The notes: generated from the letters alone by a model not told the origin. Shown: positions 27,420 through 36,654, numbered from the stretch's first letter. The stretch: DNA of 64,000 nt from CBDFNC01 sp965249895 (GCA_965249895.1 CBDFNC010000002.1:434001-498000), one strand, 5' to 3'. A program made the numbers and translations.

Positions 27420-28295
27420 TTAAATCTCCTTGAGTTCAGCGTGCTGAACCGGGGCACGCTTGAACTTTTGCTTTATTTTTGCGATTAAGCCGCCCTGGGC
27501 TGTGCCCAAAAAAACCAGGATAAAAGTGATAGTCATTAACAGTACTATGGTAGGGGCCGGTGCACTGTCGATAAAGAAGCTCAGGTAAACGCCTAAAAAC
27601 GACGATAAGGTGGCAATCAGTACCGACAGAAATAACATGGTTTCAAACCTGCGGGTGAGCAAAAATGCAATAGCGCCGGGGGCGACCAACATGGCGATGG
27701 CAAGGATTATACCTGCTGCTTTAAGGGCCCCGACTATGGTAAGGGACAGTACTGCGAGCAGTCCATAATGCAGAAATCGAACAGGTAAACCTATGGCTCT
27801 GGCATGTTGTGGATCGAATGTATTAACCAGCAAATCTCTACCTTTGATCAGAACAAAGGCCACAGCAACCACGGCAATCAGGCCACTTTCAATAATATCA
27901 CCCCAACTGATCCCCAAAATATCTCCAAACAAGATATGGTCCAGGTGAACATCGGATTCTACTTTTGTGTATAGCACCAGCCCAAGGCCAAACATGCCGG
28001 AAAACACCACACCCATTACAGTGTCTTCCTTAATACGACTGTTTTCCTTAATGTAACCTGTGGCCACGGCGCAAAACATACCCGCGGTAAACGCGCCGAT
28101 GGCCAGCGGTATACCAGCCACATAAGCAAGCACAATGCCGGGCAATACGGAGTGAGAAATTGCGTCTCCCATCAGTGACCAGCCTTTTAACACTAAAAAA
28201 CAGGACAGCAGCGCTGTGGGTACAGCTACCAAAAAAGAGATGATAAAGGCTTGCTGCATAAAGGGAAATTGAAAAGGGAGCAATAACTCAGTCAT
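27420..28295 (-). CDS. sitD: Mn/Fe ABC transporter permease SitD
   Basis: This is a 291-residue permease of the ABC-3 family with about eight to nine helices. The metal-transporter signatures are KGWSLMGDAISHSVLPGIVLAY and KGRDLLVNTFDPQHARAIGL, with AAGIILAIAMLVAPGAIAFLL later. It overlaps sitC by 8 nt and is the last gene of sitABCD. Confidence 0.9.
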   Translation of the reverse strand: MTELLLPFQFPFMQQAFIISFLVAVPTALLSCFLVLKGWSLMGDAISHSVLPGIVLAYVAGIPLAIGAFTAGMFCAVATGYIKENSRIKEDTVMGVVFSGMFGLGLVLYTKVESDVHLDHILFGDILGISWGDIIESGLIAVVAVAFVLIKGRDLLVNTFDPQHARAIGLPVRFLHYGLLAVLSLTIVGALKAAGIILAIAMLVAPGAIAFLLTRRFETMLFLSVLIATLSSFLGVYLSFFIDSAPAPTIVLLMTITFILVFLGTAQGGLIAKIKQKFKRAPVQHAELKEI

Positions 28296-29148
28296 AGGCC
28301 ACCTCCACGGATTGCTTGGCTTTACGTCTGGATGCCAGTAAGCCGTGTTTAGGCGCCAGAAGAAATGCGAGTAAGAATACCAGAGTTTGCAATACGACTA
28401 TGATGCCGCCGGTCGCACCGTCCATAAAATAACTGATATACGCACCTAGGAAGCAGGTCAAAGCGCCGATAAGCACACTTATGATGATAAGTTTAGGGAA
28501 GCGGTCAGTTAATAAATAAGCGGTAGCTCCCGGGGTGACTACCATAGCAATAACCAGAAAAGCCCCGACGGTTTGTAATGCCGCCACGGTGCACGCGCTT
28601 AGCAAGGTGAAAAACAACACTTTTAATGCGTTTGGATTCAGGCCAATACTGCGTGCGTGGCTTTCATCGAAGAAAGTAACCATCAGGTCTTTCCATTTGA
28701 GCAGTAGGATCAGCAGGGAAACACCGCCAATAATCGCCAGTTGCAAGGTATCAGCGGGGGTGATGGCCAGCACATTTCCCAGCACTATAGTCTGGATATT
28801 GACCGATGCCGGGGATAAAGACATCATAAACAGGCCTAAACCAAAAAACGAAGTAAAAATAAGGCCAATAATGGCGTCTTCTTTTAACTTGGTTCTCTGG
28901 TTCAGGAACAGCATAGCGGCAGCGGCCAGACCACCAGACAGGAAGGCGCCAAAGGCAAAGGGCAAGCCCAACATATATGCGCCTGCCACGCCTGGCACTA
29001 TTGAGTGTGACAGGGCGTCACCAATCAGGGACCAGCCTTTGAGCATTAAATAGGCTGACAAAAAGGCGCATACCCCGCCCACCAAAGCGCTGACCCACAT
29101 GGCATTGACCATATAGCTATAAGCAAAGGGTTCGAGAAGACTATCCAT
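28288..29148 (-). CDS. sitC: Mn/Fe ABC transporter permease SitC
   Basis: This is a 286-residue ABC-3 permease, paralogous to SitD: KGWSLIGDALSHSIVPGVAGAY, NQRTKLKEDAIIGLIFTSFF and WKDLMVTFFDESHARSIGL. SitC and SitD pair as the membrane channel of the manganese/iron importer. Both ends overlap neighbours by 8 nt. Confidence 0.9.
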   Translation of the reverse strand: MDSLLEPFAYSYMVNAMWVSALVGGVCAFLSAYLMLKGWSLIGDALSHSIVPGVAGAYMLGLPFAFGAFLSGGLAAAAMLFLNQRTKLKEDAIIGLIFTSFFGLGLFMMSLSPASVNIQTIVLGNVLAITPADTLQLAIIGGVSLLILLLKWKDLMVTFFDESHARSIGLNPNALKVLFFTLLSACTVAALQTVGAFLVIAMVVTPGATAYLLTDRFPKLIIISVLIGALTCFLGAYISYFMDGATGGIIVVLQTLVFLLAFLLAPKHGLLASRRKAKQSVEVAYD

Positions 29149-30043
29149 TCAGTGGCGCTCCTTTCACTATCTTGCTTTGCTCGCCGTCGCCATAAACCAC
29201 AAAAGGTCGTTCGTCGTCGGAAATGACAGTGACCTGGCGCGAATCATCGTCCGTATGCAGATCGTTACCACCCAGAATAAAGTGTCTTAATACGCCGCCG
29301 AAGGTTTTTTCCAGGTTTTCCTGGGTGAAGACCTCGCTGGTTAAACCACAAGCAAGCACGGTACGATTGATCAATACGGTACGGTCACAAAACTCAGGTA
29401 CACTGCCCAGGTTATGGGTGGACACCAGGATCACCCGGCCTTCATCACGCAACTCTCGTAGCAGCGCCATGATCTGCTCTTCTGTTTTTACGTCTACCCC
29501 GGTAAAGGGTTCATCCAGCAAGATCACCTTGCCTTCCTGGGCCAAGGCGCGGGCAAGAAACACCCGTTTTTTTTGACCTCCGGAAAGCTCACCTATCTGG
29601 CGCTTGCGATAAGGGCCCATGTTGACGCGATCCAGCGCGGCTTCCACAGCCTGGTGATCTTTTTTCTTGGCAATACGCAGCATATTCATATGACCGTAGC
29701 GGCCCATCATCACCACGTCTTCTACCAATACAGGAAAATTCCAGTCGATTTCCTCACTCTGTGGTACATAAGCTACCGCGTTATTTTTTAGCGCTTGCTG
29801 GCCGGGAACGCCAAGTATATTCACTGTCCCCTGAGACAGGGGGACAAATCCCATAATCGATTTAAACAAGGTGGATTTGCCGCTGCCGTTTACCCCGACC
29901 AAGGCGGTAATCGACCCTTTGGGGATACTAAAGCTGGCATTTCTCAGCGCGGTGTGACCATTGCGATAGGTCACTGTAATGTCCTGTACGGTTAACCCGG
30001 CTTCAACAGGCACCGGGTTCAGGTTATTTGACGATAGGCTCAA
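29141..30043 (-). CDS. sitB: Mn/Fe ABC transporter ATPase SitB
   Basis: This is a 300-residue ABC ATPase: Walker A GVNGSGKST, Q-loop VPQSEEIDW, signature LSGGQKKRVFLARALAQ, Walker B KVILLDEPFTGVD, and switch His in LVSTHNLG. The C-terminal 40 residues are an acidic extension typical of SitB/YfeB. It overlaps sitC by 8 nt and sitA by 4 nt. Confidence 0.93.
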   Translation of the reverse strand: MSLSSNNLNPVPVEAGLTVQDITVTYRNGHTALRNASFSIPKGSITALVGVNGSGKSTLFKSIMGFVPLSQGTVNILGVPGQQALKNNAVAYVPQSEEIDWNFPVLVEDVVMMGRYGHMNMLRIAKKKDHQAVEAALDRVNMGPYRKRQIGELSGGQKKRVFLARALAQEGKVILLDEPFTGVDVKTEEQIMALLRELRDEGRVILVSTHNLGSVPEFCDRTVLINRTVLACGLTSEVFTQENLEKTFGGVLRHFILGGNDLHTDDDSRQVTVISDDERPFVVYGDGEQSKIVKGAPLNG

Positions 30044-30936
30044 TGGACAAGTCCCTTGGCGATGGTTTCAGAAGTGACGCGTAATAAATCTATATAAGTC
30101 GGTACCGGTCCATCTGCTTTGCTTAACGAGTCCACATAAAGGACGCCGGCATATTGTGCGGGTGTTTCCCGGGCTACCTGCTGGGCAGGGGACGCGGACA
30201 CGGTACTTTCGCTAAAGATGGCTGGAATATTATGTTCTTTCACGGAATCAATCACCTTTTTAACCTGTTTCGGGGTGCCCTGGGCATCAGCGTTGATAGG
30301 CCACAAATAGAGCTCCTTTAAGTCAAAGTCTCTGGCCAGGTAACTAAAGGCACCTTCACTGGTAACCAACCAGCGTTTTTCTTCCGGTATAGCGGCAATA
30401 GTCAGACGGATGGGCTCAATGGCGGCTTTGATCTCATTGCTGTATGAGGCCGCGTTGGTATTGTAAATAGCGGCGTTGTCCGGGTCGTATTTCACCAGGG
30501 CTTTACGAATATTATCCACATAGATCAGGGCATCGTTTGGAGACATCCAGGCATGAGGGTTAGGTTTACCGGAATACGGACCTTCCGAGATCCCCATTGG
30601 GTTTATGCCGTCAGATACCACTACGCTGGGTACGTCGCTCAGATTGTGGAAGAACTTTTCAAACCATAACTCTAAATTTAAGCCGTTCCATAAGATCAGG
30701 TTAGCATTTTGCGCTTTGAGAATATCTCTCGGAGTCGGTTGATAGTTATGTATTTCAGCGCCTGCTTTGGTAATGGATTTAACCTCAGCAGCGTCACCGG
30801 CCACGTTTTTTGCCATATCCGCAATAACGGTAAAGGTGGTGACGACAGTAAACTTGTTGTCACTCGTGGCTTGTACTGTTGTGACAGCAGAAAAAAACAA
30901 ACAAAGGGCTGAGATAAACGTGGAAAAATGACGCAT
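30040..30936 (-). CDS. sitA: Mn/Fe-binding periplasmic protein SitA
   Basis: This is a 298-residue cluster 9 solute-binding protein with a signal peptide ending near VQATS. Metal ligands are in AEIHNYQPTPRDILKA (His), GKPNPHAWMSPNDALIYVDN (His), VTSEGAFSYLARDFDLKELY (Glu) and VLYVDSLSKADG (Asp), the His-His-Glu-Asp set of SitA/YfeA, and it lacks the His-rich loop of zinc proteins. The operon order SBP, ATPase, permease, permease matches sitABCD. A Fur-like box lies about 60-80 bp upstream. Confidence 0.92.
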   Translation of the reverse strand: MRHFSTFISALCLFFSAVTTVQATSDNKFTVVTTFTVIADMAKNVAGDAAEVKSITKAGAEIHNYQPTPRDILKAQNANLILWNGLNLELWFEKFFHNLSDVPSVVVSDGINPMGISEGPYSGKPNPHAWMSPNDALIYVDNIRKALVKYDPDNAAIYNTNAASYSNEIKAAIEPIRLTIAAIPEEKRWLVTSEGAFSYLARDFDLKELYLWPINADAQGTPKQVKKVIDSVKEHNIPAIFSESTVSASPAQQVARETPAQYAGVLYVDSLSKADGPVPTYIDLLRVTSETIAKGLVH

Positions 30937-30998
30937 GGTGGCTCCGTAATAAATAGATGTGCAAATGATTCTAATAGGTATTGATGAACTCAGTCAAT

Positions 30999-31017
30999 GC
31001 AAATGAGAATTATTATT
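30999..31017. promoter_or_regulatory. Fur-like box upstream of sitABCD
   Basis: GCAAATGAGAATTATTATT matches 14 of 19 positions of the Fur consensus GATAATGATAATCATTATC. A weaker related word, GCAAATGATTCTAATAG, lies at 30961. Iron or manganese repression of sitABCD by Fur or Mur is known in other gammaproteobacteria. Confidence 0.7.
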
Positions 31018-31118
31018 AACGCGATAAACCTTGTTGCCTGGTACTTATGACTGGTTCACTATTAATAGATTGATTAATATAGATTGGTTCACTAGATTAA
31101 GGGATTGGTGACACGTAG

Positions 31119-31294
31119 CTAGTATCCATCCTGAAACACAGGACTAGGCAGGTTAACCTGTATTTATGTAGGAGTCGAACTTGTTCGGCGAACCTTGTGA
31201 GCACTGGTTTCGCCCTTTTTGCCTATAAAGAGGCATCCGCTCCTACTAGGTCGTGAATATAGCCTTTAATTTGACGTTTCAGGACGGCCACTAG
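31119..31294. mobile_element. MITE-like element, copy 2, with REP insert
   Basis: The same terminal repeats as copy 1 (CTAGTATCCATCCTGAAAC and inverted CTAGTGGCCGTCCTGAAAC) bound only 176 bp. The interior is different: it holds a REP-type palindrome at 31168-31246 (GTAGGAGTCGAACTTGTTCG to CATCCGCTCCTAC). Shared ends with unrelated interiors suggest mobilisation by a transposase acting in trans. Confidence 0.65.
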
Positions 31295-31354
31295 CTAGCA
31301 ACAAGATTGTGCGAGATGGCATTCATTCATATGAGCGCAAGGGCAACGACAACT

Positions 31355-32392
31355 ATGATTGATTTCAAACAGTATCCTATCTCATTAATAGAAATGATCC
31401 GTGCTAAACCTATAGTATCTAAATTTGTTAATACCACGGCCTTGAACAAATGTGAGGGGTTATCTCGCCTTTTGGATGCGCAGATCTACGTTAAGCATGA
31501 AAATCACAGTCCCTCAGGGAGCTTTAAGATCCGAGGTGCAGTGAATTTAATGCAACATTTAAAAGCGGCTGGAGTGAAAGGGGTGATCACTTTCTCCACC
31601 GGAAATCTGGGGCTTGCGGTAGCGACAGCTGCGGCCTGGTTTGAGATAAATGCTGTGATAGTGGTACCGGAGAATAATAGCCCGGTAAAAAGTCGCAAAA
31701 TGATGGACACAGGCGCCGAGGTTATTCACGCGGGAAGCACCATTGAAGAAGCGGCACAAGTGGTGGAAGAATTTTGCGCTAAGCATGCCTTGTATTATGT
31801 CCATCCGGCTAATGAACCTCACCTGCTCAATGGAGTAGGTACCGAATTCCTGGAAATAGCCGAGCAGTTACCGGACCTTGATGGTGTGATTGTTCCCATT
31901 AGCACAGGCAGTGAAGTTGCATCAGCCGTAGTGACCCTGAAGAACATTAAACCCAATATTGAGGTGTATGGGGTACAGGCAGAAAACTCTCCTGCCGCCT
32001 TTGAATCCTGGAAAGCGGGCAAAGTGAAACAAGCAGAAAATCGGACGTTTGCGTTTGGCTTAGCTGCTGGTAAAGCCTACCAGATGCCTTTTAACCTGTA
32101 TAAAAATGGTTTGACTGATTTTGTGACCTTGTCTGAGGCGGAAATCTACCAAGGGATCGCGTTGGCAGGTTTTTATACCCAAAACCTGGTGGAAGGGGCA
32201 GGGGGATCAAGCATCATGGCTGCATTGCAGCTTAAGGAAAAAATTAGAAAGAAGAAAATAGTGTTGTGTTTCAGTTCGTGTAATGCCTCGCCACACGAAA
32301 TTGAAATGGCCTATCGTTTGCCTATGTTTAAGCACGGTTTTCTGAGCTTAAACGCAAGCCGGAAAAATAGTCTTCTGTCGGTGGAGTCTTAA
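31355..32392 (+). CDS. PLP-dependent fold-type II ammonia-lyase (threonine/serine dehydratase family)
   Basis: I chose the ATG at 31355 (start IDFKQYPISLIEM), about 345 residues; earlier in-frame starts at 31307, 31316 and 31331 lie against the MITE edge. The PLP Lys is in SPSGSFKIRGAVN and the substrate Asn/Ser loop in FSTGNLGLAVATAAA. The phosphate-binding loop is VPISTGSEVASAV where most members have a run of four glycines. The C-terminal CFSSCNAS matches the PLP N1-binding Ser/Cys region. Exact substrate unknown: threonine, serine or hydroxy-amino acids. The promoter may lie in the MITE copy just upstream. Confidence 0.82.
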   Translation: MIDFKQYPISLIEMIRAKPIVSKFVNTTALNKCEGLSRLLDAQIYVKHENHSPSGSFKIRGAVNLMQHLKAAGVKGVITFSTGNLGLAVATAAAWFEINAVIVVPENNSPVKSRKMMDTGAEVIHAGSTIEEAAQVVEEFCAKHALYYVHPANEPHLLNGVGTEFLEIAEQLPDLDGVIVPISTGSEVASAVVTLKNIKPNIEVYGVQAENSPAAFESWKAGKVKQAENRTFAFGLAAGKAYQMPFNLYKNGLTDFVTLSEAEIYQGIALAGFYTQNLVEGAGGSSIMAALQLKEKIRKKKIVLCFSSCNASPHEIEMAYRLPMFKHGFLSLNASRKNSLLSVES

Positions 32393-32394
32393 GC

Positions 32395-32465
32395 AATAGG
32401 AGCAGAACTTGTTCGACGAGTATCGCGACTGCTGCGTTTGTCCCATCACCTGCCTGCTACTCGCT
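32395..32465. repeat. REP-type palindrome
   Basis: AATAGGAGCAGAACTTGTTCGACGAG through CCTGCTACT is a degenerate copy of the TAGGAGC...GCTCCTA palindrome also seen at 31.17, 40.8 and 41.9 kb. Confidence 0.5.
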
Positions 32466-32505
32466 GCCCGCAATTAATCGATTGAATGGCTAGGTGAGCC
32501 AGGCA

Positions 32506-32545
32506 GTGAAAGTGCCGAATGTGCGATAGCACATTCGGCTTTCAC
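32506..32545. terminator. Strong bidirectional terminator
   Basis: GTGAAAG-T-GCCGAATGTGC, loop GATA, GCACATTCGGC-TTTCAC, followed by TTTTA on one strand and preceded by a short A-poor stretch on the other. It separates the convergent PLP enzyme and trpS genes. Confidence 0.8.
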
Positions 32546-32555
32546 TTTTATAAGT

Positions 32556-33581
32556 TCAGTTGAATAGGTTCAGCCCCAGAGCTTGTTTTACGTTGGTAAG
32601 AACCTGGTTGGCTTGTTGGTTTGCTTGTTCTGTTCCAGCTTGCAACAGGCGTATAAGTTCCCCCTTGTCGGCCAGGTAATTTTCTCGACGTTCACGTATG
32701 GGACTGAGCAAGGATTGCAAACAATCCTCCAGGATTTTTTTCACTTTACCATCTCCCAGACCACCCTTTTGGTAATGGGCTTTAAGGCGGGTGACTTCCA
32801 TTTCATCCGGGTGAAAAGCATCCAGATAGGTAAAAACCACGTTTCCTGTTAATTGTCCCGGGTCGTTTATGTTTAGGTGATTTGGGTCGGTATACATGCT
32901 CTTTACGGCTTTGGAAATGTCCTTTTCACTGGCGCCTAATAAGATCGCGTTGCCCATAGATTTAGACATTTTGCTTTTACCGTCGGTACTGGGCAGGCGA
33001 GATATTTTACCTAATAGCGGCTTACACTCCAGCAGAATGTCTTGTTGTGTTATCTGGTTAAATTTACGTACAATTTCATTGGTCTGCTCAAGCATAGGTA
33101 ATTGATCGTCACCCACTGGCACGAGTGTCGCGCGAAAGGCGGTGATATCCGCAGCCTGACTGATAGGGTAGGTGAGAAATCCAGCAGGAATGGAACGGCC
33201 GAAATCTTTGCTTTGGATCTCCGCTTTAACCGTTGGGTTGCGCTCAAGGCGAGCGACAGTTACCAAATTAGCGTAATACATGGTTAATTCTGACAAAGCG
33301 GGAATAGCCGACTGTAAACACACAGTGGTTTTGCTGGGATCTATACCCACGGCAAGATAATCTGCCACTACATTGAGAATATTTGTGGCGACTTTTTCCG
33401 GTGTATTACCGTTATCCGTTAAACCTTGTAAATCGGCGACTAAGATGGTTTGGTCAAAGTCATGTTGCAATCGAACGCGTTGCTGCAATGAGCCAACCAA
33501 ATGGCCAAGGTGAAGCGGGCCGGTTGCACGGTCGCCGGTTAGGATTTTCTGTTTCGAAGTGTGTTGCTGGTGGTCCATCAT
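32556..33581 (-). CDS. trpS: Tryptophanyl-tRNA synthetase, HLGH subtype
   Basis: This is a 341-residue class Ic synthetase. ILTGDRATGPLHLGHLVGSL holds the HIGH-type motif and SKMSKSMGN the KMSKS loop; VPVGDDQLPMLEQTNEIVRKFN is the dimer/Trp-site region. The opening TGDRxTGxLHLGH differs from the usual proteobacterial SGxQPSGxLTIGN, and is more like the TrpRS branch common in lactic bacteria. AGGAG precedes the ATG. Charges tRNA(Trp) in the cytosol. It may be the only TrpRS or a second copy; the window cannot tell. Confidence 0.9.
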   Translation of the reverse strand: MMDHQQHTSKQKILTGDRATGPLHLGHLVGSLQQRVRLQHDFDQTILVADLQGLTDNGNTPEKVATNILNVVADYLAVGIDPSKTTVCLQSAIPALSELTMYYANLVTVARLERNPTVKAEIQSKDFGRSIPAGFLTYPISQAADITAFRATLVPVGDDQLPMLEQTNEIVRKFNQITQQDILLECKPLLGKISRLPSTDGKSKMSKSMGNAILLGASEKDISKAVKSMYTDPNHLNINDPGQLTGNVVFTYLDAFHPDEMEVTRLKAHYQKGGLGDGKVKKILEDCLQSLLSPIRERRENYLADKGELIRLLQAGTEQANQQANQVLTNVKQALGLNLFN

Positions 33582-33906
33582 TGCTCCTAAGCTAGTTATC
33601 CGCCGGAGCTAACTTGAAGAGCCTTTGAAATTATCTTGCCCGACAGCCACCTTCCGGCGGCAGTTGAATACAAGAATTCAGTGCCGCACTATGCTGTGCG
33701 CCACCAAGAAATAGAGTTGAATGTTACGTTGTTTTTCATATTCATCTTTTCAAGCTATCAGGATAAGCAGAAAAAGACAACACCAGAATATTAGTGTGGA
33801 CTGACAATATGGTTTGCTCGAGTACAATGACGCTTTAATCCAATTTACTCGTTTTGATTCTAAACCGAGCAAGTCCTAAATCGTACCAAGATAGACTTTT
33901 GATTAG
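33582..33906. other. Upstream region of trpS
   Basis: CCGCCGGA at 33601 and TCCGGCGG near 33652 could pair across a 45-nt loop in the trpS leader. No gene is seen. No T-box or Trp-codon leader peptide is recognisable. Confidence 0.4.
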
Positions 33907-34190
33907 TTAGTGTCCATCCAGAAACTCACATATTCGTTCTTCAGTCATATTCTTAGAACGCGATATTTGTCGTTTCCCAAAGTCTTAAAGTTAGTCACTA
34001 CTATCTCAGCGCCCGCTGTCATTGTCAGCTTGACTGGCAATCCAGTGTCTTTTAACTCACACCGAGATCGCGCTAAAGCCGCTGGATTCCCTCGCACGCG
34101 GTGGTCCGACACTCGGTCCAGAGACTTAACCGCGAGTACGCTTCACGCTAAAAGACACTAGACCGAGATGTCGAACCATACCAGGCCAGT
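33907..34190. repeat. MITE-like element, copy 3 (degenerate)
   Basis: It begins TTAGTGTCCATCCAGAAAC and follows copy 1 through CTACTATCTCAGCGCCCGCT and CACCGAGATCGCGCTAAAGC. The second half is rearranged: GTGTCTTTTA recurs inverted as TAAAAGACAC near 34150. The right terminal repeat is lost. Confidence 0.6.
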
Positions 34191-34306
34191 GCAAAAGCGA
34201 TTCCAGGCATTGATCATAATGACTTGCATCATTGCTTCGGCAGTATGCATTTGGATGCAGTATGCACATTTATTGATCATTGAAGCTCGTATCTTAATAA
34301 TTTCTT

Positions 34307-34408
34307 TTACTCAATAGATAATTCAACATTCGACAGGTAATCTTCAATTGTTAGCATTGCGGCTAACGCTTTAGGTTGAACTTGAGCAAGGTCGATACGT
34401 TTTGTCAT
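34307..34408 (-). pseudogene. Carboxymuconolactone decarboxylase/AhpD-like gene, 5' remnant
   Basis: The 33-codon frame reads TKRIDLAQVQPKALAAMLTI then EDYLSNVELSIE and a stop. This is the opening of AhpD-like carboxymuconolactone decarboxylase proteins, which continue with ELVKLRASQINGCAYC. The catalytic Cys part is missing. It is divergent from the LysR gene 126 bp away, so the LysR protein probably once controlled it. Confidence 0.65.
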
Positions 34409-34534
34409 TTTTTTACCCTCAATCTGATTACTGGACATCGCTATTTTGCGATGACCGTATTGTGCATTATTCGATTTAGTTGCAGAATATGCGACAAACC
34501 CGAATCAGTTTTGCGCCAGAAGCAAAGGTAGAGC

Positions 34535-35443
34535 ATGTTAGAGTTAATTAAAGTGTTTGAGCAAGTGGTGGAGTCAGGAAGTTTCTCTCAAGCAGGAAAG
34601 GTTCTCAATATGGCACCATCCTCGGTAGCGAGAAATATTGATAGCCTTGAGAGCAGAATCAAAACCACCCTTTTTAAACGCAGTACTCGCCAGCTGATCT
34701 TGACTGAAGAAGGGCAATATTTTTACCAGAAATCCGGCAAGATCTTGCAAGAGACTGACACTTTGGTGGCGGAGATGCGCGGAAAAAATGGTGTTCCCGA
34801 AGGTATTTTACGTATTTCTGTTTTTGAGAGTTTTGGTAATTTATATCTGGCGCCATTAATTCCGGAGTTTCTTGCCCTTTATCCTAAGATAAAAATGGAG
34901 ATAGAGCTCGATAATAAAGTTGTTGATTTAAATGGTGAAAATATTGATGTTGCTATCCGTATTGGCACCCCGCAAGACAGCCGACTTAAAGCGCGTCACT
35001 TACTCACCAATTGTACTTCACTGGTCGCCTCACCATCCTATCTAATGCAGGAAAATCCTATCGACAGGCCGGAAGATTTGCAATATCACAACTGTTTGCT
35101 TATCAGTCACGAGCGGCAGATAAACTATTGGCATTTCTGCAAGAAGGAAGTACAGAAAAAAATATCGGTGACGGGAAATTTGATCTCAAAAGGCGGCTCT
35201 CCTCTTTTGAGTGCCGGGTTACAAGGAAGTGGGGTACTCTTGTTATCGGATTGGATGGTAAAGCCATATATCGATAGCAAAAAATTGGTTAAAGTATTAC
35301 CTGACTGGACAGTGACACAAAGCGAACAAGGGAGTGGGGAAATTTTTGCTATATATAAAAGCACTCAGTATCCCAAACCCCACGTTAGAGTGTTTCTTGA
35401 TTTTGTAGTAGAAAAGGTGAATCAGTTATTTGTATTAGATTAA
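34535..35443 (+). CDS. LysR-family regulator
   Basis: This is a 302-residue LysR protein of the CrgA-like subgroup: winged helix FEQVVESGSFSQAGKVLNMA, SSVARNIDSLESRIKTTLFK, RSTRQLILTEEG, then an effector domain with LRISVFESFGNLYLAPLIPE and NIDVAIRIGTPQDS. Its natural target was probably the divergent AhpD-like gene, now a relic, so it may be an orphan. Confidence 0.88.
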   Translation: MLELIKVFEQVVESGSFSQAGKVLNMAPSSVARNIDSLESRIKTTLFKRSTRQLILTEEGQYFYQKSGKILQETDTLVAEMRGKNGVPEGILRISVFESFGNLYLAPLIPEFLALYPKIKMEIELDNKVVDLNGENIDVAIRIGTPQDSRLKARHLLTNCTSLVASPSYLMQENPIDRPEDLQYHNCLLISHERQINYWHFCKKEVQKKISVTGNLISKGGSPLLSAGLQGSGVLLLSDWMVKPYIDSKKLVKVLPDWTVTQSEQGSGEIFAIYKSTQYPKPHVRVFLDFVVEKVNQLFVLD

Positions 35444-35630
35444 GGTAAATGGATTTGACCGCTCACCCACTCTCCTAAAAAGAGTCAGGCAGAGGTAGTT
35501 AACCACTGCCCTTAAAAGCACTAACCTAGCATGGCTAATAATTAAACCTTGATAAACCACCGCCTCTGGTGGTGTGACTCGACTAGGCTCTGCCGTTCAG
35601 GTGTATAAGTTGGACCAAGTACGATAGGTT

Positions 35631-35765
35631 AAGGCCGCTGGACCGAGTGTCGGACCACCCAGATGTCGGACCACCACGTGCGAGGGAATGACGTTTTTTC
35701 TCAGCTAATAACGCGATCACCGTCATTACCAGCTCGACTGGTAATCCAGCGTCTTATAAGCGCAA
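35631..35765. repeat. MITE-like element, copy 4 (permuted fragment)
   Basis: It contains the interior words of copy 1 in swapped order: CCGCTGGACCGAGTGTCGG and GATGTCGGACCACC first, then TGGTAATCCAGCGTCTT. No terminal repeats remain. The rest of 35444-35811 has no gene. Confidence 0.55.
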
Positions 35766-35811
35766 AGGTCCGTTTTATTTATTGTTTTTTAGCCTCTTCC
35801 AGAGGCTTTCA

Positions 35812-36189
35812 TCATACCCCCGGCTTTGCCGGTGGTTGTTGATTCAGGATTCGCTTCTGGTTTGGTAATGTGGTTGGTGTAGTTTGACAAGGTCTATATT
35901 GTTCCTGCCAGGAACAATGCCAGATATTGTTGCTTGTAAATCCGGCGTCGAAAAAGGCTTCTAGCTTATCCTCGGCAATCCAGCCTTTACTTTCCACCAC
36001 GGCTACGGCTGTTTGAGCCAACACGCGATCTTGTTGATCTTCAATTTCATCTCCAGTACGAAGTGCTTCGATTGATTGAGGGTTTGAACCGAACCTTAAG
36101 CTCATTGCCTGGTGCGCTACGCTGCAAAACTTGCAGTGACGCACTACCTTCGCAGAGACATTTCGTAAAGTCAGTGGCACGACCCCCAT
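35812..36189 (-). pseudogene. Peroxidase-related carboxymuconolactone decarboxylase, 3' fragment with frameshift
   Basis: LTLRNVSAKVVRHCKFCSVA with HQAMSLRFG is the CxxC-H catalytic region of AhpD/peroxidase-related proteins, followed by ALRTGDEIEDQQDRVLAQTA and WIAEDKLEAFFDAGF. The expected ending, TLSNYTNHITKPEAN, is encoded in another frame after an extra stop, so the 3' end has a frameshift. Its 5' end is fused to an unrelated solute-binding protein fragment. Confidence 0.7.
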
Positions 36190-36590
36190 GGAATATATAA
36201 AGGCTGTCCTTGATCCAAACCCATTTCAAGATGAGTGAGCGTCGGGTTGAGGAGTTTATAGTTGTACAAACGGTGAGAATAGGTATTAATGGGCTGGAGC
36301 AATAGGGACGTTTTCTGCTTTTCCATTTTTATGAAAAACAGGGTCAGGAAAGTGATGTCGCAACGGTCAGCACGGATCAAATCGAACATTTGATCGACGC
36401 CTTCGGCTAATGGTTGGATCACTTCGGCTCGGTAAGAATAACCATGCTGCCCAAGCCTGGCATTGACTTCCTTCAAGTCCTGCTCGGTAACATAACCTTC
36501 CCAGCTAAGTATGCGTAACGGCTCAATGGCAAATGCCGAAGGTAGGAATGAAAATAGAAGCCATTGTAGCAGCAAAAAATACAGTTTCAT
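36171..36590 (-). pseudogene. Extracellular solute-binding protein, 5' fragment
   Basis: From the ATG at 36590 (GGAGG upstream) the product has a signal peptide (FLLLQWLLFSFLPSAFA), then EPLRILSWEGYVTEQDLKEV, the start of PotD-type polyamine-binding proteins. The family resemblance ends at QPLYIPWG, where the sequence switches abruptly to the decarboxylase fragment and stops. About 60% of the protein is missing. It may once have belonged with the sensor kinase operon next door. Confidence 0.65.
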
Positions 36591-36654
36591 CTCTATTTTC
36601 ACCTCCCTTTGTTAATAGAATAAAGTGTAGTTTGTTAACGAATTAAACAAGTAG

